DNA from: Chondrus crispus
Lineage: Eukaryota > Rhodophyta > Florideophyceae > Gigartinales > Gigartinaceae
Assembly: GCF_000350225.1 (NCBI RefSeq)
Contig: NW_005178990.1
Span: 1-64,000 of the forward strand
DNA length: 64,000 bases
Direction: 5' to 3'
Shown here: in pieces, positions 9,668-19,428 of the stretch
Layout: every line of letters begins with the position of its first letter
How positions within the stretch are numbered: position 1 is the stretch's first letter
The notes under the pieces: model-generated
Databases searched by the model: none
Told to the model about the DNA's origin: nothing
What the model saw: the letters and a program-made list of their open reading frames with translations, nothing else
Program-made: the position numbers and the translations under genes

Positions 9668-10744
9668 TTAATCGCTGTCGTCTTCCACTACCCTCATCCT
9701 CTTAGTTCTTCTACCAGCCAAATCATTGTTCATGTGATTCTTCTTTGTCTTCCTGCTTTCGCTGCGCTTTTTTACAGACTTCCTGCGATTCTTCTTCCCT
9801 TTCCCGACTGGCTGCAATTCAAGCTTCCGAACTTCAGCAATTTCAAAGCCATCGCAACCAATTCCAAGGCACGCTCCCAGCACTCCGGGGCGATTATCAA
9901 GCGCAAAGCGCTCAACCGGATTTAGAACGTGGCCTTTTTGGGCGTCAAGAACCACCACGTGGTCTAAACGTTCACCTAGGTCGTCCAGAGCGACAATTCT
10001 TATTAAGAAAGTGCCGTCCACCTTGTTGACCATCCACTCCACAAGACTTTTCAGCGCGGGGACGCTGCATTTCTTGAGGCGATACCTCCCGAGATGCTTT
10101 TCATTCCAGGTCTGTAATTCTGCAAGGCTTCGAGCTTTGATGGGTCCTTTGCGGAGCATTACAAGTGCCGGATCTTCCCCTACAACGGAGTGTAGTGCGT
10201 TAGCGAAGGGAGCACGCACGCACTCGCTGTGTGTTGAGCGGCAGAAGAGTGCCTGGTGCGTACGATAAGGCCTAGTGAGTCCAGTGGCTTCGCAATGCCC
10301 GGGACCCCCAATAACAACGAAATCGTCTTGATGACTGGTACAGTACTCGTCCAGCCATTCCAAGGCCTGTGCTGTCTTCCGAGTACCAAAGACGAGCTCA
10401 ACTTCGGAGTTCCCCTGGCCCGGACAAGTCACTTCCATGTCGCTGGTAACTGGGCTTCCTGTCGAATCGAATACGGACAACACGCTGGCCTGGAGAGTAT
10501 TGAAGTCCACTTTCCAAAAGGTCTTGCGCCCGCCTACGCTCCCATGTGAAGCGTAGTACTGACCCGGGCGGAAGCCGTGAGTCCTTCTGGAAGCCATCAC
10601 CACCCTTCGAACCTCCCAGCGGCGCTGCTCGTGCTTCGACACGCCCATTGCGTTAAGCAAGCCCCATCTCTCCAACAACGCAACCTCAAACATCCTCCCT
10701 CTCCTATCCGACAGCCAACGTAGAAGAACCTTCGATGTTTCCAT
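9668..10744 (-). CDS. Hypothetical protein, 358 aa, basic C-terminal tail
   Basis: Uninterrupted minus-strand frame from ATG 10744. I do not recognise the N-terminal 200 residues. Residues about 235-305 (GTFLIRIVALDDLGERLDHVVVLDAQKGHVLNP...) resemble the His/Asp half of papain-like or C39-like folds seen in element-associated proteins of algae, but no clear catalytic Cys can be assigned. The last 50 residues are rich in Lys/Arg (KGKKNRRKSVKKR) and look like a nuclear localisation signal, followed by VVEDDSD. It lies beside the LINE remnant, so an element-borne origin is possible. Confidence 0.55.
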   Translation of the reverse strand: METSKVLLRWLSDRRGRMFEVALLERWGLLNAMGVSKHEQRRWEVRRVVMASRRTHGFRPGQYYASHGSVGGRKTFWKVDFNTLQASVLSVFDSTGSPVTSDMEVTCPGQGNSEVELVFGTRKTAQALEWLDEYCTSHQDDFVVIGGPGHCEATGLTRPYRTHQALFCRSTHSECVRAPFANALHSVVGEDPALVMLRKGPIKARSLAELQTWNEKHLGRYRLKKCSVPALKSLVEWMVNKVDGTFLIRIVALDDLGERLDHVVVLDAQKGHVLNPVERFALDNRPGVLGACLGIGCDGFEIAEVRKLELQPVGKGKKNRRKSVKKRSESRKTKKNHMNNDLAGRRTKRMRVVEDDSD

Positions 10745-12065
10745 CCCGATGCTCAGCCTCTGAGCAATCCTCTCCCGACTGAAGGTGAATTAGAGGCCCC
10801 GGGCCACGACGAGGACTTCGCTAGACTTCCACTTTCCTCCGAGCCACGCCATCATCTCGACCGCAAGCCTCCCCTTACCCTCAATGAGCCACAGGCCTGC
10901 CATCACGCAAGGAAGCGCACAACCCTCGATCCCTGGCCTGCCTGCACTCTTTAGGTTCGAGGAGGTCGCGCGCTGACTCGCGGAGGAAACGGCCCGTCGT
11001 TGGTGGAAGCTCGGAGGTGAGGAAGCAACGGCGCGCGGGAGTGATGGCGGAGAAGCGGACCGGCGATGTGGCGGAGAAGCGGACCGGAGATGTGGTGTGA
11101 GAAGCGGAGCAGTGATGCGATGCGCGAGGTCGACCAGCGGAGCGGTGAAACGGTGAACGACGTCGAGCGGCGGAGCAGCGATGCGGTGTGCGAGATCGAG
11201 CGGACGCTGAACTGAGCCAGTGTATAGCGAGGGCTGGCGGTGGGAGTGCGCAGGTTGTGACTACCGGAAGCTGTTGGTCCGCGGTGGATTGGGGGGTCCG
11301 AATGGGCACGGCGAGAGAAGGGGGGAATAACTCAACAAGCAAGCGCCGTTACCCTACGCAAATCCAGGAGGCCGCGTTGTCAGGACAAGGGATCGAGTAC
11401 CGAGCAGCGGCGGCGCGGCGTCAGGTCCATATAGGGTTGGCGCCGACGGCGGATCGACCGGCGCCGCGTGCTCCAATTTTAGGGCCAACAGGGGGTGTGT
11501 GGGAAGCTAGAAATTGCACTTTGTTTGGTTAGCCCTAAATCTGGGCAAAAGGGAAATTATCTGTTCGACGCGCCGGCGGGAAATCTGGATATATAAATCC
11601 GAGGGCGGTATCCCGACCGACCCTCGGGGGTAACTTGCTACCCTCCGACAGCGCCCGCGAAAAGTCTCGAGACTCGACATCCGAAGTATCCCCATCCCCC
11701 TCGCTCTCGCGACTCCTTTCCCCCGCCGCTGCGTGCGACGAGCGCGGCTACTACGAACCTCATCGTTCCCGTTCTCCCACAGGTACATGTAGATGCATAC
11801 AATGACAGTGCGTTTGCCATTGCGAAAAAGGCGATCAAATAATATTGAAAAAATTGGTGAGAATAGAACAAGGCCTACGCAAACACTGCAACTCGATCTC
11901 ATAAATCTCAGCGTTGTTATCTCCAGATCGCGACCGGAGATCCGTGGCGCAGTCATTGGGGTCCGTCATTGCAGAGAGACGTGGAGAGAAGATTAGTTCA
12001 GTGCCGTTGGTGGCTCAAGCTCACAGCAACTGGACTTTCACATCTTTTGAAAGGCTTGTCGAAGC
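10745..12065. other. Intergenic, minisatellite-bearing, no supported gene
   Basis: High-GC stretch with a degenerate 24-bp repeat at 11029-11200. A TATA-like GATATATAAAT lies near 11590 without a convincing gene next to it. The open frames on both strands are low-complexity. Confidence 0.45.
11029..11200. repeat. Degenerate ~24-bp minisatellite
   Basis: Two adjacent units of GCGGAGAAGCGGACCGG plus GATGTG are 24 bp apart, followed by decayed versions (GAGAAGCGGAGCAGTGATG, GGCGGAGCAGCGATGCGG). Confidence 0.65.
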
Positions 12066-13019
12066 GTGATTTTGTTCCACAAAATTTCCAAGCGCGGCCA
12101 TCGCCCCGAGTGCATTCCTCTTCACGCAATGAAGGGCTGTGACGCTCAGATGCGGATAGGGAGGACTCGAGAGAGATGCTGGGGGCACGGGAGGTTGCCG
12201 GTGCACAACACGAAGGCAGGATATTGTTTTGCACCAGCAGCAACCGTTTCAGTAAAAGGACCGCGAAAGTCCTTCGCGAGTTGTTCTCGTATATGTCCTG
12301 TCACTGCCTGTCACCATGCATCTGACAGCAATCCGCGGACGGAAATGTTGAGCAGGCGCGTTGTGCTTTCCATGCTTGTTGCCTCAGCAGTTGGGGCGGC
12401 CACTTCGAAAGCACAAGCAGCGCAATCTGAAGAGACAGAGGAGAATTCGTACGATGCTATCCGAACAAGGAGACATGTTGGAATTGGTCGCTTTCCCCCA
12501 GACCGGCCAGCACCAGCGTTCAAACCTGGGAAGAAGCTCTTCCAAGTTAACGCTGGTCTATAGGGACAGGATGTCAAAATTGGACAAGGAGATATCTATG
12601 TGAAACCCGGGAGTTTAGTAGTAGCCCGATGGGCAATGGTTCTCGAGGATGGAAGTACTGTTGATGCTGCGAACGAAAAGCAAGCAGGAATTTTTCGACC
12701 AGGAGCGCACCAGGTACCTTCCGAAATTGAGGATTCAGTCATTGGGATGCGTCCGGGTGGGAAGAGGCTTGTAAAGGGGACATCTGAGCGTATATTAGCG
12801 TAAGTACAAAATTCAGAAATCACATTTCCAGGATTTTGGCACCCCTTCAAGGATGAGGAGTACTGACTTTCTTACTCCCTTTATGTGCATCGTGTTATTT
12901 GGGTCATTAGAAATATTACAACGGGCTATAATATTGGAGAGAGAAGCTTAGTACCGAATGGTGCAAATGTCTTCATTGACATATCCGTTGATCGCATTGA
13001 TCCTTTTGGAGAAAGGTGA
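12066..13019 (+). CDS. Thylakoid-lumen-type FKBP peptidyl-prolyl isomerase, two exons, in-frame TAG
   Basis: Exon 1 runs to 12799 and exon 2 is 12911-13019. ATG 12066 is the first in frame; later ATGs (12345) are possible. The leader has a long Ser/Arg/Cys-rich stretch, then SRRVVLSMLVASAVGA..AQA: a twin-arginine motif, a hydrophobic core and an AxA cleavage site. This fits plastid import followed by Tat transport to the thylakoid lumen. The FKBP domain shows DVKIGQGD, VVARWAMVLEDGSTVDA, VIGMRPGGKR and, after the intron, GERSLVPNGANVFIDISVDRI. Codon 12561-12563 is TAG, in frame between the leader and the FKBP domain (..NAGL-stop-GQDVKIG..). CAG or TGG could have mutated to this. Unless it is read through, no FKBP domain is made, so this is either a recent pseudogene or a sequence error. 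Confidence 0.8.
12800..12910 (+). other. Intron of FKBP gene (111 nt)
   Basis: Donor GTAAGT at 12800 and acceptor CATTAG ending at 12910. Joining gives ..ILA-NITTGYNIGERS.. in frame, restoring the FKBP C-terminal strand. Confidence 0.75.
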
Positions 13020-14243
13020 TGCATGACTGAAGAGGTAGATAACGAACCATGTGAGGCCCACAATTTTGTATTTGGAAGTGACGCAGGAACAGTTTTGATT
13101 CATAGCCACAAGAGAGGACGTTGCCATGGTCTGCTGTGTCCCTTCAATATCCACTTAGCTCATCGTCCATGAAAGAGACTGCGACATTTCGATGGTGGAC
13201 GTTGCCCAACCTATTTGTTCTTCTTCGCCAATGGAATATATTATCCAAAGAGAGAAAATACTGCGTATACTAAAGCCCAGTTGACGTAGAACTGACACTG
13301 CTTGGTTGCATGTTTGCAATATCGGAAGTAGATGCAGAGCGTTGATTACCCCTGTTTTCCCACAGATAGCTCCAGCCTGTAGCCCTTTCCGCAGACGTTT
13401 CTACAGGTATCAAGGCTTGAAATTTTCAGCAACATCCTTATAAGGTGAGCAGTGTTTTCAAAATAACATCGAGGTTCTCCATCGAGGTTCTCGTTCCGAT
13501 TTCCGTTCACCGACGGAAATCTTACAGAAAGTTTCTTCTCAAGTGCACTTAGCCTCATGGGATTTGATCTTCCACTACTAATTGATTAAATCTCTTCCTT
13601 CAATGCTTGGCAAGAAGAGAGAATAAACAAGCCTTTCATGAGATGTTTATCGCCGACAAATATTGAATGCCTGCCTGGAAAAGGATGGAATTTCAGAGAG
13701 AGCTGGGCTGCAGGTGGCATTGCTACAAGTTAACCTGTCACCAAAAACTCTTACTGTTTCTTTACAAAGCTGTGTTTCATTTGTATTGCTCACGCAGCGT
13801 TGAAGTAGCTTTACTACAATTAAACCCTTAATGGAAATACTCGAGCTATTCAATTTTTGTCTTCCCTGCGCTCCCGTATTAGGAATAATACGGAAGACAG
13901 CTGGACGATCCTCTGAACTGAGGGGGGGTCGTCTTCCAGGTATGGGTTTATTTATCTAACTTTCAAGGGGGGGGCGCTGCTATCTCACAGGACATTTACA
14001 TGACACGGTTACACGTGTGCTGTCCATATAAGGTTGAGGCAGATCACCGCCAATGGACCGATGTTTTAATAATATGGTCTAAACGACCAATCAAGGTGTC
14101 CTATTTGGGCTCTTTAACCCTGAGCATATGATTTACTGTAATTTTGCTTTTTTTGACCTTGCTGTTGGCGCTGACGTGCTTGCCTACTCTGCGCAGTTCA
14201 TGCAGTCGCCGTCGAGAGTTCATTGGGGCCATTGACAGCGAAG
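13020..14243. other. Intergenic, no supported gene
   Basis: AT-rich with short frames only. It contains two G-tracts near 13921 and 13971. The DDE_1 element's left end begins at 14244. Confidence 0.45.
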
Positions 14244-14256
14244 CAGTCTACACCCG

Positions 14257-14392
14257 TGTGACGAAGTGAGTCTCGTGCCCAGGTCGTCCGGCGGCTGCGG
14301 AGAGAACGACGGCGAGCTTTTATTCGGTCCTGGCGCTGCTACCTACCTCAAATGGTGTGGCCAAGTCTGTGGCTGGCCTGTGGGTCATCACT
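14257..14392 (-). repeat. copia 3' LTR
   Basis: 136 bp. It differs from the right LTR at six positions (about 96% identity), including the innermost base (T instead of A), which breaks the terminal CA here. Confidence 0.88.
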
Positions 14393-14467
14393 GGCTACTG
14401 GACCATCGGGGCGGTTGGGGTGTCATGCCCGTGAACCGTGCGTCGACGATCTTCATTTTGTGGGTCA

Positions 14468-15414
14468 TCACAGTCCCCCTGACGCGCGGTTTGCGGGCCT
14501 ATGACGGTGGGGGTGAGGTCGAACTGTACTTGGTGGCATGGGTGCTGGATGCGGAGGTTGGCACAGTGTTCGTCGAATGGCATTGGCTTCAGCGGTTTGG
14601 TCGTGATATGGGCGTACATGCGCCGGCTTGGTAAGTGCTCGAGGGTGATTGCTTGGTGGTGGGTGAGGTCTTGGAGCAAGTGATATCGTATCTATGCATT
14701 TGCGTCGTTTTGCGGGCGCTGTGTTTCGTGCGATGGTGATGGCTGCTGCGTTGTCCATGCGCAATGTGGTGGGTTGGTGTTGGCGGTAGCCTAGTTCCGT
14801 TAGCAGGTTGCGGGTCCGTACCGTTATTTGGGCCGTCTCGGCTGCAGCGATGTATTCAACCTTGCATGTGGACTGTGCTACGAGAGGCTGTTTTTTAGAC
14901 AGCCAGTGCACGGTGCCGCCGTACACTTGGTAGACTGCTCTGGAGATAGATTTGCGAGATACTGTGTCGTTGGCGAAATGGGCGTCCGCGTAGCTTATGA
15001 GGGCCGGTGCTGTTAGGTTACGTGGGAGCAGGATGCCATGTGTTGCTGTGCCTAACAGATACCGGACTGTGCGCTTGAGGAAGTTCTAATGGCGTTGCGT
15101 GGGGCAGTGTGTTGCGCGTGCTAGTGCCGCTGTGGCGAAGCTAATGTCTGGGTGGGTGCAGTCTGCTATGTATCGGATTTCTCCTAGCGCCTTTCTGTAG
15201 TTTTCGCTGATGGTGCTGTCCGGTGTTTCTGCGGGTCTGGGTGGGTCTACTGTTGCTCCATCGGCGTATGGGGTCGGGTTTGGTGCGGTGTCCTGCATGT
15301 TGATGTATTGCACGACATGTTGGATGTGTCTTCGCTGGCATAGGTGTATGCCTTCCGGGGTGTAGGGTACGTTCCAGTTGAGGTATGACGTGGGTTCCCG
15401 AGTCGTTTGACTTT
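14468..15414 (-). pseudogene. copia connection domain and RNase H
   Basis: Minus-strand pieces in two frames: GEIRYIADCTHPDISFATAA (15086-15313), AYADAHFANDTVSRKSIS and VHWLSKKQPLVAQSTCKVEY (14926 and upstream), then RMDNAAAITIARN. These are the YLxxxTRPDI, DADWA and KQxxVxxST blocks of copia RNase H. Frame changes and a stop at 15415 show decay. Confidence 0.75.
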
Positions 15415-17202
15415 TTACTTGGACTGTAGGACTTGGTGGAAGTCGTCGTTCAGGGCTTGTGTGCTGGCGGCTGCCAGAAAGTCGTCCATACTGACGGCTA
15501 TGAGGATGACGTCGTTTTGCGTACGTTTGTAAAAGAGTGAGGGGTCGGATTTGGCTTGCTTGTAGCCGTGTTGTTTGAGGTGCGCGTGGAGTTTTGTTGT
15601 GTATGTGTGTGCGGCAGGTGGTGTTCCATAGACGTTTCCTTTCAGTTGCCCAGCTGCGGCCTCGTGTTTGTATGAGCCGTCGAAACGCTTGGGTTGCCTG
15701 ATATATACTCGGGTGTCGTGTTCGTATGCTTCGTGCAGATACGCTCCCGTGCTATCGAAGTGTTCCAAGTGCATGGAGTGCGCGGCTGCAAGTGCGAAAA
15801 CGATACGTACTGTGGTCTTTTCCGCCATGAATGTGGCGACTTTGTGTAGGTCGTAGTGGATGTCTGGGAGCATGAGGTCGCCCCGGACGGAGCATCTAGC
15901 TTTGCGTTTGACGTCGGTGGGATCGGTTTCTATCGCTTTGTATCGGTACGTCATGGTCATCGGTATGATCTCATTGCGTGGCGAGAGTTGCGCGCTCACG
16001 TTCCAGTCTATTGCTTGTGTGAGATCGAGTTGGTCCAGTTCGGCATTGTGTGCTGTGCCCCATTCGCGCGCGTCCGGGTATTTGGTTGCTTGTTGGCGAG
16101 TCTGGGGGGGGGTCGTGGTTGGGGAAATTGTTAGCGGGATGCTGCGGCGCTGTTGCTGTGCTGCGACTGCGGCGTTGGTGGTGTGCGTGGGGTCGGAGTG
16201 CTTGGTGTATGTGTGAAAATTGTTGGTGCGTACAGTTTGGTAGCTGCGCGTGTTGAGGTTGAATACCTTGACGTGTGCGACGTCCATGCCGTACATGTAA
16301 CGAGCAGTGTGGGCGCGCGTTTGCAGCTTATGCTTTGGCGTTTTGAGTATGGGGACAGAGCAAAGTTGGCCAAATATGAAGAGTTTGACGATGGCTGGAG
16401 GTGCACCATGCCAGAGTGTGTGTGGTATGTTTTCTACCACATGGTGGTAACTCATGTTGTATTTAAATACAGCGTCACGTACTACGTCCTCCCAGTACGC
16501 TTGGGGAAGTTGGCTGTGGGTGAGGGCTGCACGGGCAGCGTTCATGATGGTGCGGTTGATTCTTTCTGCTAAGGCGTTCTCTTGGGGGGTGTAGGGTGTG
16601 GATGGTTTGAATTTGATGCCACGTTATGCCAGGAACTGTTGCACATATTTGGATGCGTACTCACGCGCGTTGTCGGTCGTGATGGTGAGCGGGTATCGTC
16701 CGGTTGAGCTTGCCATTGATTCTATGGCTGTTGTGAGGTTGGCTGGTACTTGTGCTCGATTGTTGAGGAAGGCTACGACCAGGTATCGTGTGGCGGTGTC
16801 GAGCACCGTCATGAAGTATTTGTTCTTTTGCATTGACGGTGGGGAGAACTGTCCGCAGACGTCGGAGGAGAGGCTTTGTCCGGCTGTTGTAGTGTGTACA
16901 GCGCGCTTGTGTGGGGCTGCTGCGGTTTTGCCGTCAGTACAGCTCGCGCACGAGAGCTTGGGAGGGTTTTCTTAGAGTGCTTTGGGTAGGATGGGAAGCA
17001 TGCCGTGCTTGGCCATTTTTGCTATGGATCGGGGACGAAGGTGTCCAAGCTTGAGGTGCCACTCGTGCATGGTTTGTTGTGCGTTGGGTGTTGGCGGTGT
17101 TGTTGGTTCGTGCGCCTGTTGTCAGATTTGTTGCGGTGTGCGTGGAGAGAGGTGCAGTTTTGCTGGTTTTGATGGTGGGGTGGTTTTGGGCGGTGTGGGG
17201 CG
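15415..17202 (-). pseudogene. copia integrase and reverse transcriptase
   Basis: Same frame as gag, split by TAA near 16976, TAA at 16624 and TAA at 15415. The integrase zinc domain reads HEWHLKLGH...SCASC. The catalytic residues lie in SSDVCGQF, ITTDNAREY and PQENALAERINRT. RT shows HFDSTGAYLHEAYEHDTRVY (motif A Asp), YGTPPAAHTY where YGLKQAP is usual, and VSMDDFLAA in place of YVDD. The MDD box and the altered YG box are departures from common copia RTs. Confidence 0.8.
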
Positions 17203-18720
17203 TCAGGGAGAAGGTGGTGGGGGTTGTTTGGTACGCGTTGTGGTTGGTTGAGGTGTGGGTTTATTGCACGTCTTGGTTGGTTTCTTGTAAGGTGTGCCTG
17301 GGGCTGCTAGCACACGTCCTATGGCCCGTTGGGGAGGAAGGTGCGGTGAGCGAGTGTCGAGACGGTAGAAACCTTGATGAAATTTGGCTGTGAGGATCGC
17401 CGGGGGCAGTGGAGTTGGGTCGTGCAGCGTTGCGTGGTCTTTGGTGAAGGTGATATGGCCGTGGCGCGTTAGGTCGTGGAAGGAGAGGAGGTTCTGGCGG
17501 AGTTGTGGGGCGCACACTGTGTTGGTGGTGACGTGCTTAGGCGTCGTTGAGACCGTCGCCTTTCCATGGTGGGTGATCGGGCAGGGTTGGCCCGTAGCGG
17601 TGAGGGTTAGTTTGCCTGCTGTGGGTCTGAGGTGGGGGTGGGGTTTGGTGACGTGAGTTGGGTGCGCTGCGGAATCGAGGAGAAAATGTGTCTTACCTGG
17701 AGGGCTGGTGTCTGCAGAGCGTGTGGCTAGGGCATGTTCCAGCTGTGCTATGCGTTGGTGGAGGTCTTCTGTGTTGGGTGTGGTAGGGGTGGTGGTGTGG
17801 TCCCCCTGTTGCTGCATGTCGGTATCGTTGAGGCAGTTGGCTCCATACGGCTGTCTGCGTCTGCCTTGCATGGTATAGCACTGCTCAGTGTCTTGTGTGA
17901 TGCTGGCATGATGGCTGCACCACTTGCCGGCCCAACTTTTGGGGCGAGGGTGGTTGCGGGGTGCCCATGGCTGGCGGGAGTCACAGCATTGCTGTTGTTG
18001 GGATTGGTAGGGTTGGCGAGGCGTGAACTGGTTCTGCGGGGGTCGTTGGTACTGCTGGCGTGGCGTGTATTGGGGCGGCGGTGGTTGTTGCGCTGGGGCA
18101 GGTTTGGAGAAGACGGGTTGCGGTGTACTGGCTTCTTGCTGCTTGTTCTGCATCAGCATGACCTGTCGGACATGGTTCGTGAATTTGCGGATGGAGGCCG
18201 GTGGGCTGCCCGCTAGCACGACAGAAACGAGTCCAAGGTCGGGGTGGTTGCTGATCCCTTGTATCATGTAGTTGACGGTGGTGCGTTCTTGGTCTATGTT
18301 GGGGTAATTGGCGTTGATCATCTTTTGACAGATTGAGATGTGGGTGTCGACAAACGTAGAAAAGTCAGAACCAGGAAGAAATTTGTTACATCGTGCCTCA
18401 GCGTGGAGGACTTCGTGGTTTTCGATGTTGGCGTCTTGGATGTGCTCGCGGAGAAGTGTGCATATGTGGTGAGGAGATTCGCGGGGGATGGTTGGGGGTA
18501 AGAGGGCTACGATGGTGGAGGCCAGGCTGGGTATGATGAGCTTGCGGAGCTGATCGGCCTGTTTGTTGCGCGTTTGGGTGGTCGCTGGGTCGGTTGTGGG
18601 TGTGGGTTCGGATTCGAGGAGGTATGCTGCGTCGATCGTTCTCGCGTGCAGCAGAAGGCCGTCATACCAGTAGGTGTAGTTTGTGGTGGTGAGTTTGGGG
18701 AGCAGATTGTGTGGATTCAT
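17203..18720 (-). CDS. copia gag and protease (5' part of polyprotein, stop-interrupted)
   Basis: 505 codons from ATG 18720. The N-terminal gag opens MNPHNLLPKLTTTNYTYW, then comes a Pro/Gln-rich linker (residues about 190-250) and a Cys/His patch WCSHHASITQDTEQCY that replaces a classical knuckle. The protease motif is FLLDSAAHPTHV, where most copia proteases have DSGA or DTGA. A pre-integrase segment follows (LLSFHDLTRHGHITF, ILTAKFHQGFYRL). TGA at 17203-17205 ends the frame, but integrase continues in the same frame downstream. Confidence 0.8.
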   Translation of the reverse strand: MNPHNLLPKLTTTNYTYWYDGLLLHARTIDAAYLLESEPTPTTDPATTQTRNKQADQLRKLIIPSLASTIVALLPPTIPRESPHHICTLLREHIQDANIENHEVLHAEARCNKFLPGSDFSTFVDTHISICQKMINANYPNIDQERTTVNYMIQGISNHPDLGLVSVVLAGSPPASIRKFTNHVRQVMLMQNKQQEASTPQPVFSKPAPAQQPPPPQYTPRQQYQRPPQNQFTPRQPYQSQQQQCCDSRQPWAPRNHPRPKSWAGKWCSHHASITQDTEQCYTMQGRRRQPYGANCLNDTDMQQQGDHTTTPTTPNTEDLHQRIAQLEHALATRSADTSPPGKTHFLLDSAAHPTHVTKPHPHLRPTAGKLTLTATGQPCPITHHGKATVSTTPKHVTTNTVCAPQLRQNLLSFHDLTRHGHITFTKDHATLHDPTPLPPAILTAKFHQGFYRLDTRSPHLPPQRAIGRVLAAPGTPYKKPTKTCNKPTPQPTTTRTKQPPPPSP

Positions 18721-18943
18721 TGTGATGTGTGTGATGTAATTTGTGATGTGTTTGTGTTGAGTTGTGTTTTAGGGTTCGTGTTGATCGTTTTCGTTGAGTG
18801 GTGCTTGTTGTAGAAGGTGTGTTGTGTATTCGTTGGTGTCTTGATTGAGGGCGCGGCGTTCAGCGCTGCGTTTTCGTTGCGAAGGGAGATCGTGGGATGG
18901 GGTGGAATGTTGAGGTGGACTGGAGGGTGGCAGTGGGTGCATA

Positions 18944-18956
18944 GGGGCCCATGACC
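18944..18956 (-). promoter_or_regulatory. copia primer-binding site, half-tRNA type
   Basis: Directly inside the 5' LTR the minus strand reads GGTCATGGGCCCC. This resembles the initiator-Met tRNA anticodon-stem half used by Drosophila copia (GGTTATGGGCCCA, from memory), matching at 11 of 13 positions. It does not start with TGG, which argues against ordinary 3'-end tRNA priming. Confidence 0.6.
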
Positions 18957-19092
18957 TGTGACGAAGTGAGTCTCGGGCCCAGGTCGTCCTGCGGCTGCGG
19001 GGCGAACGACGGCGAGCTTTTATTCGGTCCTGGCGCTGCTACCTACCTCAAATGGTGTGGCCTAGTCTGTGGCTGGCCTGTGGGTCATCACA
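18957..19092 (-). repeat. copia 5' LTR
   Basis: 136 bp, TGTGACGAAG...GTCATCACA in plus orientation, with TGTGA/TCACA terminal inverted repeats. ACCCG follows immediately outside. Confidence 0.9.
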
Positions 19093-19428
19093 ACCCGAAT
19101 ACCACAAATAGTCTGGGGGGCTAATAATGTGGATACACATATTAGTATAGGCTACAGTAACTTCTGTGAGGTGTTCTTTATTGAAAATGCTTTTACTGTA
19201 GACTACACTAATAATTACTTCACGTATATTAGTGGATACGCGCCAAACAAACAAGAAGCGAAACCGAAACGGTCTCTCAGACACAGACTTTGGCGGGAAG
19301 CTCTTTGTATCCGAGTTCATACCTTTTTAAGCACATCAAAGGGGTAAAAAAGCTCGATATAAGCCTCATTATCTCGACACCTCCAGACAACAATCGCAAA
19401 AACTATCACCGAAGCCTACGTCCTGAAC

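Larger units (their letters stand above)
14257..19092 (-). mobile_element. Ty1/copia LTR retrotransposon (4.8 kb) with 5-bp target duplication
   Basis: Bounded by 136-bp LTRs and by the target duplication ACCCG at 14252-14256 and 19093-19097. Gene order on the minus strand is gag, protease, integrase, RT, RNase H, which defines copia. Almost everything through RT lies in one frame (a single gag-pol polyprotein), interrupted by stops at 17203, near 16976, at 16624 and at 15415, so this copy is dead. It landed inside the left inverted repeat of the DDE_1 element. Confidence 0.9.

Noticed and set aside
12546..12563. Mini-intron removing the FKBP stop (GT...TATAG)
   Set aside because: 18 nt is too short for a spliceosomal intron.
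14266..18813. Several Gly/Val-rich plus-strand open frames (for example 15860-16256, 17079-17393)
   Set aside because: Antisense shadows of the copia polyprotein.
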